The notes under the pieces: generated by a model
What the model was told of the DNA's origin: nothing
What the model saw: only the letters and a program-made list of their open reading frames with translations
Databases searched by the model: none
Shown: one piece after another, positions 43,380 through 50,859 of the stretch
How the letters are laid out: each line of letters starts with the position of its first letter
How positions within the stretch are numbered: position 1 is the stretch's first letter
From: Halolamina litorea
GTDB lineage: Archaea; Halobacteriota; Halobacteria; Halobacteriales; Haloferacaceae
Assembly (NCBI RefSeq): GCF_026616205.1
Contig: NZ_JANHGR010000002.1
Span: 434,001-498,000, forward strand
Length of the DNA: 64,000 bases
Reading direction: 5' to 3'
Translations under genes and position numbers: made by a program

Positions 43380-43952
43380 ATGGCCACGAACACCGACGCC
43401 GTCGTCCCGCGCATCGTCGACGGCCTCCGAACGATCGCCTCGCGCTTCCGCCCACGACCGATCACCCCCACGACGCCGCCGGAAACGGTCGTCGACGACG
43501 AGGGCCGGGAGGTCCGGCTCCGCGCGTACGCCGACGACGCCGACGACTTCGCGGCGCTGGTCGAGATGTACGACACGTTCGACGGGTCCCAGCGGGCACA
43601 GGGGACACCTCCACGAACCACTGAGGGGATCCGGGCGTGGCTCGACGACATCCTCGGCGGCCCGAACGTCGTCGCGGTCCACGAGGGGCGCGTGGTCGGT
43701 CACGTCAGTTTCGTCCCGGACGGCACCGGTCGCCACGAACTCGCCATCTTCGTCCACCAGTCGTTCCAGCGGGCGGGGATCGGTAGCCGCCTGCTCGGTG
43801 CGGGGCTGGGTCACGCCCGCGAGGCGGGCGTGGGCTACGTCTGGCTCTCCGTCGAGAAGGGGAAACGTCACCTCCAGCCGTTCTACGGTCGAGCGGGGTT
43901 CTCGACGGTGAACCCGATGGGGATGACCTCGCGGATGTCCCGGACGCTGTAG
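43380..43952 (+). CDS. GNAT family N-acetyltransferase, paralogue of the gene at 3425-4009
   Basis: A 190-residue acetyltransferase. A proline- and arginine-rich start precedes the fold. The conserved segment MYDTFDGSQRAQGTPP parallels MYEAFDPADRAQGIPP in the other gene. The acetyl-CoA loop is HQSFQRAGIGSRLLGAGL and FYGRAGFSTVNPMG the motif B end. The substrate is unknown. An AT-rich promoter region (CAATATTCTTAAC at about 43287-43299) lies 80 bases before the ATG. Confidence 0.85.
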   Translation: MATNTDAVVPRIVDGLRTIASRFRPRPITPTTPPETVVDDEGREVRLRAYADDADDFAALVEMYDTFDGSQRAQGTPPRTTEGIRAWLDDILGGPNVVAVHEGRVVGHVSFVPDGTGRHELAIFVHQSFQRAGIGSRLLGAGLGHAREAGVGYVWLSVEKGKRHLQPFYGRAGFSTVNPMGMTSRMSRTL

Positions 43953-43963
43953 GGAGCGCAACG

Positions 43964-43970
43964 CTCTTTG
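43964..43970 (+). promoter_or_regulatory. TATA-like box for the SAMP1 gene
   Basis: CTCTTTG centred 27 bases before the ATG at 43994. Confidence 0.45.
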
Positions 43971-43993
43971 ACCGGCGACGCCGACTCCGGGCC

Positions 43994-44257
43994 ATGCAGT
44001 GGAAGCTCTTCGCTGATCTCGCGGAAGCCGCCGGTGAGCGGACCGTCTCGCTCGACGAGGACGGGACCGCGACCGTCGGCGACGCTCTCGAGGCGCTGTT
44101 CGCCGAGAAGCCGGCGCTCCGGGACCGTGCCCTCGACGAGGACGGGAACCTCCGCGAGGACGTGAACCTCCTGAAAAACGGCGAGAGCGTCGACCAAGGG
44201 GCCGGCGTCGAGGCCGGCGACGAACTCGCGCTGTTCCCGCCCGTCAGCGGCGGGTAG
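43994..44257 (+). CDS. samp1: small archaeal modifier protein 1 (ubiquitin-like, MoaD-related)
   Basis: An 87-residue ubiquitin-fold protein ending VSGG, the diglycine needed for adenylation by the E1-like UbaA and for isopeptide linkage to lysines. It starts MQWKLFADLAEAAGERTV and has ELALFPPVSGG, matching Haloferax SAMP1 as I remember it, including length. Such proteins act in sampylation and possibly as the MoaD sulfur carrier for molybdopterin. The gene stands alone and its stop directly abuts the stop of the convergent regulator gene. Confidence 0.93.
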   Translation: MQWKLFADLAEAAGERTVSLDEDGTATVGDALEALFAEKPALRDRALDEDGNLREDVNLLKNGESVDQGAGVEAGDELALFPPVSGG

Positions 44258-44749
44258 CTACGTCGCCGCGGCGCGTTCGACGGCGGTGGCGTCGCGCATC
44301 ACCGAACTCAGCTTCGTGACGATATCGGCCTCCGACACCGCGGGGGACTCCGCGACGAACTCGTACTCGTCGCCGTCGTCCTCCGATGCAACCGTGTCGC
44401 CCTCGCTCTCCACGTCGACGGCACCGACCATCCCGCCGTCGGCGGCCGCCTTCACCGTCGCCGTATCGCCTTCGACGCTGGCCTCGGCGACTTCCTGCAA
44501 GCTGCCGGGGCCGTCGTCCGTTGCCGGCTCCGCCTCCCGTCCGCGTCCCCGGTCGAACGACGGCCACACGTCCTCACGTTCGCACTTGATCAGGAGCCGT
44601 GCGCCCGCCCGGATGAACGCCGACCGGTTCGGGTACTTCCCCTCGTCGACCAGTTCGTCGATGTCCTCGGTGGTCGACCGCGGGAGTCTGACCGTCTCCC
44701 GGTCGCGCAGCGCCTCGTCCCGCGGGTCCGGGATGGCGGCGCGCGTCAT
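44258..44749 (-). CDS. ribbon-helix-helix DNA-binding protein
   Basis: A 163-residue protein with an N-terminal RHH domain: RETVRLPRSTTEDIDELVDEGKYPNRSAFIRAGARLLI (residues about 17-55), the strand and two helices of the CopG/NikR-like fold. The remaining 100 residues are acidic low-complexity linker and a small alpha/beta end. It may repress its own or neighbouring genes. The stop touches the SAMP1 stop. Start MTRAAIPDPRD. Confidence 0.82.
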   Translation of the reverse strand: MTRAAIPDPRDEALRDRETVRLPRSTTEDIDELVDEGKYPNRSAFIRAGARLLIKCEREDVWPSFDRGRGREAEPATDDGPGSLQEVAEASVEGDTATVKAAADGGMVGAVDVESEGDTVASEDDGDEYEFVAESPAVSEADIVTKLSSVMRDATAVERAAAT

Positions 44750-44834
44750 CGGTTCCCCCCGTGGGCCGAGTGGGTGGCTCGTCCCGTCATACGCGCTGCT
44801 ACTCCAGCATCGACTGTAAAAACAGGGGGGTGGG

Positions 44835-46265
44835 TCACCAGAAGGGCTCGTCCCCGTCGTCTCCCCCCTGGTCGCTCTTCTCGGCGCTGACGGTCGTCTC
44901 CCGGCGTTCCCGCCGGCGCTCCCGACGCTTCCGTGAGCGCTCGGCCGGGCGCTCCTCCGCCGACCGGTCGCTCCCGTGGCGTTCGCGCTGGCGCTTCTCG
45001 CGTTGTTTCCGCCGGCGTTCCCGGCGCTTTCGGGACCGCTCGGCCGGCCGTTCGTCCCCGGTCTGCCCGCTCGACCGCTCGCCCGTTCGCTGTTCGCGCT
45101 GCCTGCGGCGACGTTCGCGCCGCCGCTTCGAGCGCTCGGCCGGGCGCTCGGGTTCGTCCTCGAACTGGCTCGCGCCGTCGCTGTGGTGGCGCTCGACGAT
45201 GGTCCCGGCGGCGCCGACGGCGATGTCGAACCGCGGGCCGAAGGCGATCCCGTAGAGGTCCTCGGCGACTTCCGTGGGTCGCTCGCTCCAGCCGACCATC
45301 GCCTCGGGTTCGAAGACCCGGCCGTCGGCGCTGGCGGCGCCGCGCCGGCCCTCGTGCTGATCGATCGAATAGATCGTGCCGTCGCCGGCCCGGATCGGCG
45401 TCCAGTTGTCCGCGAACCGGTCGAACCGGTAGAGGACCCCGTCGTCGCCGGCGATCAGGAGGTGGCCATCGTCACAGTCGATGTCGTGGAAGTTCACCTG
45501 CGCGTTCCGGACGCCGATGGTCTCCCAGTCGCCGTCACCGGACTGCGTCCGGTTGCCAGAGGAGCTTCGCTCCTCGGCGTCCCGTTCCTGCTGGTAGGCT
45601 TTCCCGGTCGTGTCGGCGGCGTAGGCCGTCCCGTCGCTGTCGAAGTCGATGCCGGGCATCGTCGACCCGCGGCCGGGCTTGCGCACGGCCCCCCAATCGG
45701 GGAAGCCGTGCTCGTCCATCTCGGCGTCCAGCAGTTCGCCGGAGCCGTTCGCGTAGATGACGCGCTCCTCGCCCTTCTCGCCGGTGACGGCGATGGACTC
45801 CCACGTCGAGGTCTTCTCCATCGGCGCCGAGAAGTCGTACTTCCGGCCGGTCTTCACGTCGAAGGCGCCGATGATCCCCGAGTCGCCGACGAACCAGAAG
45901 CGCTCGCCGTCGTCGGTCACGTCCACGTCGTGGATGTCGTTGAACGTCACCGAGGGGCCGGCCTCGATGATGACCCGCCACGCCCCCGTCTCGGGGTCGC
46001 GGTGGAGTACCTTCCCGTCGCCGCCGGCGGCGACCGGGCCGGCGGCGGTGAAACAGACGTTGAACAGCGAGACCGACACGTCGGTGTCGACGGCCCGCCA
46101 GCCGTCGGCGCCGACGCGTTCGCGCTCGCCCTCTTCCTCGATCCCGTCGGGGTCGTCCTGCGGCGTCCGGCGGTGCCGCTCGATCGGCTCGACTCCCCCG
46201 TCGTCGCCGTCGTCGTCGGGCGACAGCGCCGCGCTGTGGCCCCCGGTGGTTGGTTCCTGACTCAT
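44835..46265 (-). CDS. cytoplasmic beta-propeller protein with arginine-rich tail
   Basis: A 476-residue protein without signal peptide. Residues 55-370 form BNR/YCF48-like blades (FVGDSGIIGAFD, FHDIDCDDGHLLIAGDDGVLYRFD). The segment APMEKTSTWESIAVTG and ANGSGELLDAE are shared with the exported paralogue at 52793-53872. The tail (about residues 375-460) has three repeats of ERPAERS followed by KRRERRR-like basic stretches, ending acidic (DQGGDDGDEPFW). Role unknown; YCF48-type propellers help assemble membrane electron-transfer complexes. The start MSQEPTTGGHS at 46265 is used; upstream frame is poor. Confidence 0.78.
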   Translation of the reverse strand: MSQEPTTGGHSAALSPDDDGDDGGVEPIERHRRTPQDDPDGIEEEGERERVGADGWRAVDTDVSVSLFNVCFTAAGPVAAGGDGKVLHRDPETGAWRVIIEAGPSVTFNDIHDVDVTDDGERFWFVGDSGIIGAFDVKTGRKYDFSAPMEKTSTWESIAVTGEKGEERVIYANGSGELLDAEMDEHGFPDWGAVRKPGRGSTMPGIDFDSDGTAYAADTTGKAYQQERDAEERSSSGNRTQSGDGDWETIGVRNAQVNFHDIDCDDGHLLIAGDDGVLYRFDRFADNWTPIRAGDGTIYSIDQHEGRRGAASADGRVFEPEAMVGWSERPTEVAEDLYGIAFGPRFDIAVGAAGTIVERHHSDGASQFEDEPERPAERSKRRRERRRRQREQRTGERSSGQTGDERPAERSRKRRERRRKQREKRQRERHGSDRSAEERPAERSRKRRERRRERRETTVSAEKSDQGGDDGDEPFW

Positions 46266-46343
46266 GGGTCCCCCGTGGTGTCCGCCCGCACTCCTCGGAG
46301 CCAACACAAGCGACGCTTGAAACGCTTGGCCCCGTCCCATCCC

Positions 46344-47612
46344 TCAGTCGTCGTTGCGCTCGCTGATCGGCCGGGGCTCCGCGGCCTCGAACGTCGGGGG
46401 GAACGCCGCCGGCTCGCCGGCGTCGGGCCAGACGGCGTCGATGATCCGGTCGGCGTGCTGCATCAACAGCGTGCCGACGACGCTCATGACGAGGACGTAG
46501 CCGACCGCGAACTCGGGGATCACCGCCCCGAGCGCGCCGCCGCCGGCGCTCGCCGCCAGCGCCGCGATCACCAGCGAGAACTCCCCGCGCGGGACGATGC
46601 CGAAGCCGACCCGGAGGGACTGCGTGTCGGTCAGCCCGTACGCCCAGCCCGAGAGCACCCCCGAGAGTACCCCGGCGGCGACGGTCACGGGCAGCGAGGC
46701 CAGCACCAGCCGCCACTGGGCGACCACGCTGTCGATACCGACCGAGAGCCCGATCGAGAAGAAAAACACCGCCACGAACAGGTCCCGAACCGGCTTGATC
46801 AGCCGCTCGATACGGTCCTCGTGGCGCGTCAGACCGATCGCCCCGCCGACGATCAGCGCCGTCACCTCGGGACTCACGTCGAGGAGGTGGGCCGCCCCCG
46901 CCAGCCCCGTCGTCGCGCCGACGATCCGGAGCAGGAACAGTTCGTCGGACTCGGCGTCGAACAGCGTCTCCAGCCAGTCCGAGAACCACCAGCCCATCGC
47001 CCCGATAGCGCCGAGGAACAGGAAGCCGGTCCCGAGGTTGACGGCGACGTTGCCGGTCTCGCCGGTGCCGAGCACCACCGCGCTCAACAGCGTGAGGTAG
47101 GCCGCCATCGCCAGGTCCTCGAACACGAGGATCCCTGTGATGGGTTCGGACTCCTCCTTGAGGGCCCACCCAGTCTCCATCAGGGACTTGGTGATCACCG
47201 CCGAGGAGGAGATGTAGATGATGCCGGCGACGAACAGGCTCTCGATCGCCGAGAACCCGAAGACGATGCCGACCGCCAGCCCCGCCCCGAACGTCACCAG
47301 CAGGTCGAGCGTGCCGACCGCGAGGATCCGGCGGGGCCGCGAGAGCATCGCCTCCACGTCGACGTGCAACCCGAGGAAGAACAGCAGGACGACGATCCCC
47401 AACTCCGAGAACACGTCGATGAACTCCGTCGACTGAACGATCCCCGTCGTGATCGGGCCGATGGAGTTCGGAATCCCCGGCCCCAGCAGCACGCCGACGA
47501 GGATGTACGCCGGGATCACCGACTGGCCGAGTCGGCGGGCCAGCGCCCCCGCCAGCGCCACCGCGAGGAAGATGATCCCGACCAGCAACATCAGCGGCAG
47601 GCCCTCAACCAC
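46344..47612 (-). CDS. cation:proton antiporter, KefB/CPA2 type
   Basis: A 422-residue membrane antiporter with about 12 helices. Motifs are FIDVFSELGIVVLLFFLGLHVDVEAM and ISSSAVITKSLMETGW, with FEDLAMAAYL the conserved ion-binding Glu-Asp pair of the CPA2 family. It should exchange Na+ or K+ for H+. There is no C-terminal TrkA-N domain, unlike E. coli KefB/C, only a short acidic tail. It lies between the propeller and coxA genes on the same strand, 36 bases after coxA. Confidence 0.9.
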   Translation of the reverse strand: MVEGLPLMLLVGIIFLAVALAGALARRLGQSVIPAYILVGVLLGPGIPNSIGPITTGIVQSTEFIDVFSELGIVVLLFFLGLHVDVEAMLSRPRRILAVGTLDLLVTFGAGLAVGIVFGFSAIESLFVAGIIYISSSAVITKSLMETGWALKEESEPITGILVFEDLAMAAYLTLLSAVVLGTGETGNVAVNLGTGFLFLGAIGAMGWWFSDWLETLFDAESDELFLLRIVGATTGLAGAAHLLDVSPEVTALIVGGAIGLTRHEDRIERLIKPVRDLFVAVFFFSIGLSVGIDSVVAQWRLVLASLPVTVAAGVLSGVLSGWAYGLTDTQSLRVGFGIVPRGEFSLVIAALAASAGGGALGAVIPEFAVGYVLVMSVVGTLLMQHADRIIDAVWPDAGEPAAFPPTFEAAEPRPISERNDD

Positions 47613-47648
47613 GCTACGCTCCCCCCGTTGGCGTCTCTACGTTCATGA

Positions 47649-49397
47649 TCAGTCCTCGTGTGTCGGGTGTCGCACGCGCGTCTCGCGGTCGCCGCCGTTC
47701 CACAGCGGCAGGTCGTCACGGTTCTCACGGAACCAGTCCCACTCGGTGGTGTCGAGGCCGGTGTCCCGCAGGTTCCACGGGTCGTCGCCCTCGACGGGGT
47801 CGCCCTTCCGGACCGAGCGGAGCATGTTCCAGACCCAGAGCAGTTGGGCCATCCCGATGACGTAGGCGGCGATGGTGATCCACTGGTGCCACGGCGAGTA
47901 CCGCGGGAAGTACGTCGCCGTCCGTCGGGGCACGCCCTCGATCCCGAGTACGAACATCAGACAGAACGCTACCACGGTGCCGGCCATCGTGAGCCAGAAG
48001 TGCAGGTGCGCGAGGTCGCGGTTGTACATCCGGCCGGTCAGCAGCGGGTACCAGTAGTACGACGCCGCGAAGGCCGCAAACACCGTCAGCCCCATCAGCA
48101 TCAGGTGGAAGTGGCCGACGACGTAGTAGGTGCCGTGGTACACCTGATCGACGGGGATCGCGCCGAGGAAGACGCCGGTGACGCCGCCGACGATGAAGCA
48201 GGCGATGGCGCCGAGACAGAACAGCATCGGCGCGTTGAGCCTGATCCGGCCGTTCCAGATCGTGGCGATCCAGTTGAACGTCTTCACCGCGCTCGGGACC
48301 GCGATCGCGAGGGTGACGGCCATGAACGACGCCTGTAGCCGCGGGTCGATCCCCGTCGCGAACATGTGGTGGGCCCAGACCCCGAAGGAGAGCACGCCGA
48401 TGGCCAGCGTCGAGTAGACGACGTACCGGAAGCCGAACAGTTTCCGCCCGGCGAAGCGCGGGATCACGTGGCTCATCACGCCCATCGGCGGCAGGATCAG
48501 GATGTACACCTCCGGGTGACCGAAGAACCAGAAGAGGTGCTGAAAGAGGATCGCACCGTCCCCGCCCACGAAGAAGGCCGTGTCGAAGTTCCGGTCTGCG
48601 AGCAACATCAGGAGCGTGCTCCCGAGGACGGGGAACGCGAACAGGGCGATCCCGGCGGTCGTGAGGATCGTCCACGTGAAGATGCCCAGTCGCCCCCACG
48701 TCACGTCCGGCGCGCGGTACTCGACGATGGTGACGATGAAGTTGATCGCGGCGGCGATGGTCGAGATACCGGTCAGGTGCAGCCCCAACAACAGCAGGTC
48801 CACCTCGCGGTTGCGCATCGCGATGGTCAGCGGGGTGTAGAGCGTCCAGCCCATCGCTGCCGGGTGGACGAGGTCCTGATAGCCCAGAAAGCCCATCAGC
48901 AGGTCGCCGACGACGCCCGCCCGGATCAGCAGCGCGCCGGGGATCAGTATCCAGAACGCGAAGGCGTTGATCCGCGGGAACGCCATGTCGTCGGCGCCGA
49001 TGAGTGCGGGGACGAGGATGTTGCCGACGCCGAACATCGCCGGCGTCGCAAAGAGGAACAGCATCGTGATCCCGTGGGTGGTAAACAGCGCGTTGTACGT
49101 CTGTGCGGTCCAGATTTCGGTGCCGGAGGTGATCAGCTCCGTCCGGAGCATCATCGCGTCGAGTCCCCCGAGCAGCGCCGCCCCCGTGGCGAACACGAGG
49201 TACAGCACGCCGATGTCGGCGTGGTCGACGGTCGTGAGCCAGTGGGTGATCCCCGAGAGCGTGTCGCGTTCGTGCTCGGGTTTCTCTCGGTCGCCCAACC
49301 GCTGGTCGTCGTCCTCGACGGCCGCCCGCCCGCGCCGAACCGTGCGGTAGCCGCGCCGGAGCCAGCGCCGTATGGACCGCCCGATTGGACCGCTCAT
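47649..49397 (-). CDS. coxA: cytochrome c oxidase subunit I (heme-copper oxidase, A1 type), no partner genes adjacent
   Basis: A 582-residue catalytic subunit. The ligands are present: low-spin heme His108 and His431, CuB His294 (FFGHPEVY) with Tyr298, His343 and His344 (WAHHMF), and heme a3 His429 (VVGHFHLM). Glu296 of PEVY and Lys372 (SAVKTFNW) mark both D- and K-type proton pathways of class A1. A 45-residue basic N-terminal extension precedes it. The usual neighbours coxB, coxC, ctaB and coxD are absent from the window, unlike typical operons. The MFS and permease genes follow upstream on the same strand. Confidence 0.94.
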   Translation of the reverse strand: MSGPIGRSIRRWLRRGYRTVRRGRAAVEDDDQRLGDREKPEHERDTLSGITHWLTTVDHADIGVLYLVFATGAALLGGLDAMMLRTELITSGTEIWTAQTYNALFTTHGITMLFLFATPAMFGVGNILVPALIGADDMAFPRINAFAFWILIPGALLIRAGVVGDLLMGFLGYQDLVHPAAMGWTLYTPLTIAMRNREVDLLLLGLHLTGISTIAAAINFIVTIVEYRAPDVTWGRLGIFTWTILTTAGIALFAFPVLGSTLLMLLADRNFDTAFFVGGDGAILFQHLFWFFGHPEVYILILPPMGVMSHVIPRFAGRKLFGFRYVVYSTLAIGVLSFGVWAHHMFATGIDPRLQASFMAVTLAIAVPSAVKTFNWIATIWNGRIRLNAPMLFCLGAIACFIVGGVTGVFLGAIPVDQVYHGTYYVVGHFHLMLMGLTVFAAFAASYYWYPLLTGRMYNRDLAHLHFWLTMAGTVVAFCLMFVLGIEGVPRRTATYFPRYSPWHQWITIAAYVIGMAQLLWVWNMLRSVRKGDPVEGDDPWNLRDTGLDTTEWDWFRENRDDLPLWNGGDRETRVRHPTHED

Positions 49398-49458
49398 GGG
49401 TGTGCGTCCGGCGCCGGCGTGGCTCCTTGCCCCACCCCGGCGTCGGTCACGTCGTGTA

Positions 49459-49468
49459 GTGTCGACAC
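49459..49468. promoter_or_regulatory. palindrome upstream of coxA
   Basis: GTGTCGACAC, a perfect 10-bp palindrome 62-71 bases before the coxA start, next to a TATA-like CGCTTTTCGG on the minus strand at 49475-49484. It could be an operator overlapping the core promoter. Confidence 0.3.
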
Positions 49469-49512
49469 AGAGGATTCCGAAAAGCGTTCGCCCTGTCCCC
49501 CGCTGCCGGCGG

Positions 49513-50859
49513 TCATTCGCCGACGAAGACGATGAACTGTCGGAGGCCGACCAGCGCCGTCGCGCCGGCGACGAAGAAGGCGATGGAGGGGCCGCCGAGG
49601 CCCATGACGATGTCCTTTGGCAACCCGTAGAGCAGGCCGGCGACGATGCCGCCCGGCACGGCGGCGGCGTCGCGGGCCAAGTGGGTCGACTGGACGACGG
49701 TGTCGAGGTCGTGGTCGACGTTCGGCACCACGTCCGACTCGATCCGTTCCCGGAACAGCGCCCGGCGGGCCGGCACGCCCGCAAAGCGCAGGCCGAAGAA
49801 GCCGAACAGCAGGCCGATCAGCACCGCGTTCGACGGTATCAACACGAGCATGATCGGAAACCCGGCCGCCGCGAGGCCGCCGATCATCACCACTCGCCTG
49901 TTCCCCAGTCGGTCCGCGACCGCGTGGCCGAACAGCACGGAGCCGAGGCCGACGATCAGTTCGGTCGCGACGAGGATGCCGAAGAAGGCCTCCGGGGGGA
50001 GCGAGAACGGCCCGATGTCGATCCCGATACCGTGGTACTGTGCGATCACGATGATCAGGAAGACGTGGATCATCGCCTCCGAGAAGTGGACCAGCGAGTC
50101 GCCGTACAGCGCCGACCGGAGGTCGTCGGTCAGCGCGCCGAGGGAGCTCCTGACCGCCTCGAACGGCGGGCGCGTGACCGAGAGGTCGGGGAACTCCGTG
50201 CTGTCGTGGAGCACCATCAGCGACGCCGCCGCGAAGAAGCCGATGCCGGCGATGAACGCCGCCATCACCTGCACGCTGGCCTCGAAGTTCCCGACGAACA
50301 CCAGCACGAACGTCGCCGGAAACAGCAACAGGAACGAACCGGTGCGCTTCATCGCCTCGACGCCGGTCAGGCTCCCGCCGGCGTGGGCTTCGTCGACCTG
50401 TGACTGGATCCTGATCTCGTCGTAGAGCGCGCCCGGACCGTGGGTCTGCCACGTCATCACCAGTATCGTCCCGACGGTGATGAGCACCCACGGCGGCACG
50501 GGGACGAAGAACCCGAACTCCCCGGCGAGCACCCACAGCACCGTCCCCTTCGACGCCACCGACGCGATGGCGAGCGTCGCCCGTTTCGAACTCAGGTTCC
50601 GGAACTTTGGGTAGAGGTAGGGGTAGGCCGTCTCGACCAGCAGCGCCACGGAGGCGTAGAGACCGATGATGCCGAACCCGGCCCCGGTCCGGTTCATGTA
50701 CTCCGGGATGAACCAACTGATCACGTCTATCGAGAGCGAGAAGGCGAGCGTCGATACCGAGAGCACCAACATCCCCGGCTCCATCCCGGCGAAGTCGGAC
50801 AGCGAGGAGGGCCAGCGGGTGTCCGTCTCGACTTCGCCGTACAGCAGTGCGTCGAACAC
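49513..50859 (-). CDS. MFS transporter
   Basis: A 448-residue major facilitator with 12 helices. Two halves are joined by a cytoplasmic loop near residues 190-250 (HDSTEFPDLSVTRPPFEAVR). The helix 2-3 segment has YPKFRNLSSKRATLAIA, a variant of MFS motif A, and the second copy reads GHAVADRLGNRRVVMIGG. The start is GTG at 50859, which overlaps the stop of the upstream permease gene in the sequence TAGTG. Translational coupling implies related function. Substrate unknown; copper or another metal is one option from the context. Confidence 0.88.
   Translation of the reverse strand: MFDALLYGEVETDTRWPSSLSDFAGMEPGMLVLSVSTLAFSLSIDVISWFIPEYMNRTGAGFGIIGLYASVALLVETAYPYLYPKFRNLSSKRATLAIASVASKGTVLWVLAGEFGFFVPVPPWVLITVGTILVMTWQTHGPGALYDEIRIQSQVDEAHAGGSLTGVEAMKRTGSFLLLFPATFVLVFVGNFEASVQVMAAFIAGIGFFAAASLMVLHDSTEFPDLSVTRPPFEAVRSSLGALTDDLRSALYGDSLVHFSEAMIHVFLIIVIAQYHGIGIDIGPFSLPPEAFFGILVATELIVGLGSVLFGHAVADRLGNRRVVMIGGLAAAGFPIMLVLIPSNAVLIGLLFGFFGLRFAGVPARRALFRERIESDVVPNVDHDLDTVVQSTHLARDAAAVPGGIVAGLLYGLPKDIVMGLGGPSIAFFVAGATALVGLRQFIVFVGE

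Noticed and set aside
44976-47648. 890-residue open frame on the plus strand
   Set aside because: It is antisense to the propeller and antiporter genes, has Arg/Pro/His-heavy low-complexity content and no domain. Long antisense frames are usual at this GC content.
47649-49784. 711-residue version of CoxA
   Set aside because: The extra 129 residues overlap the MFS gene and are out of character; ATG at 49397 gives a normal N-terminus.
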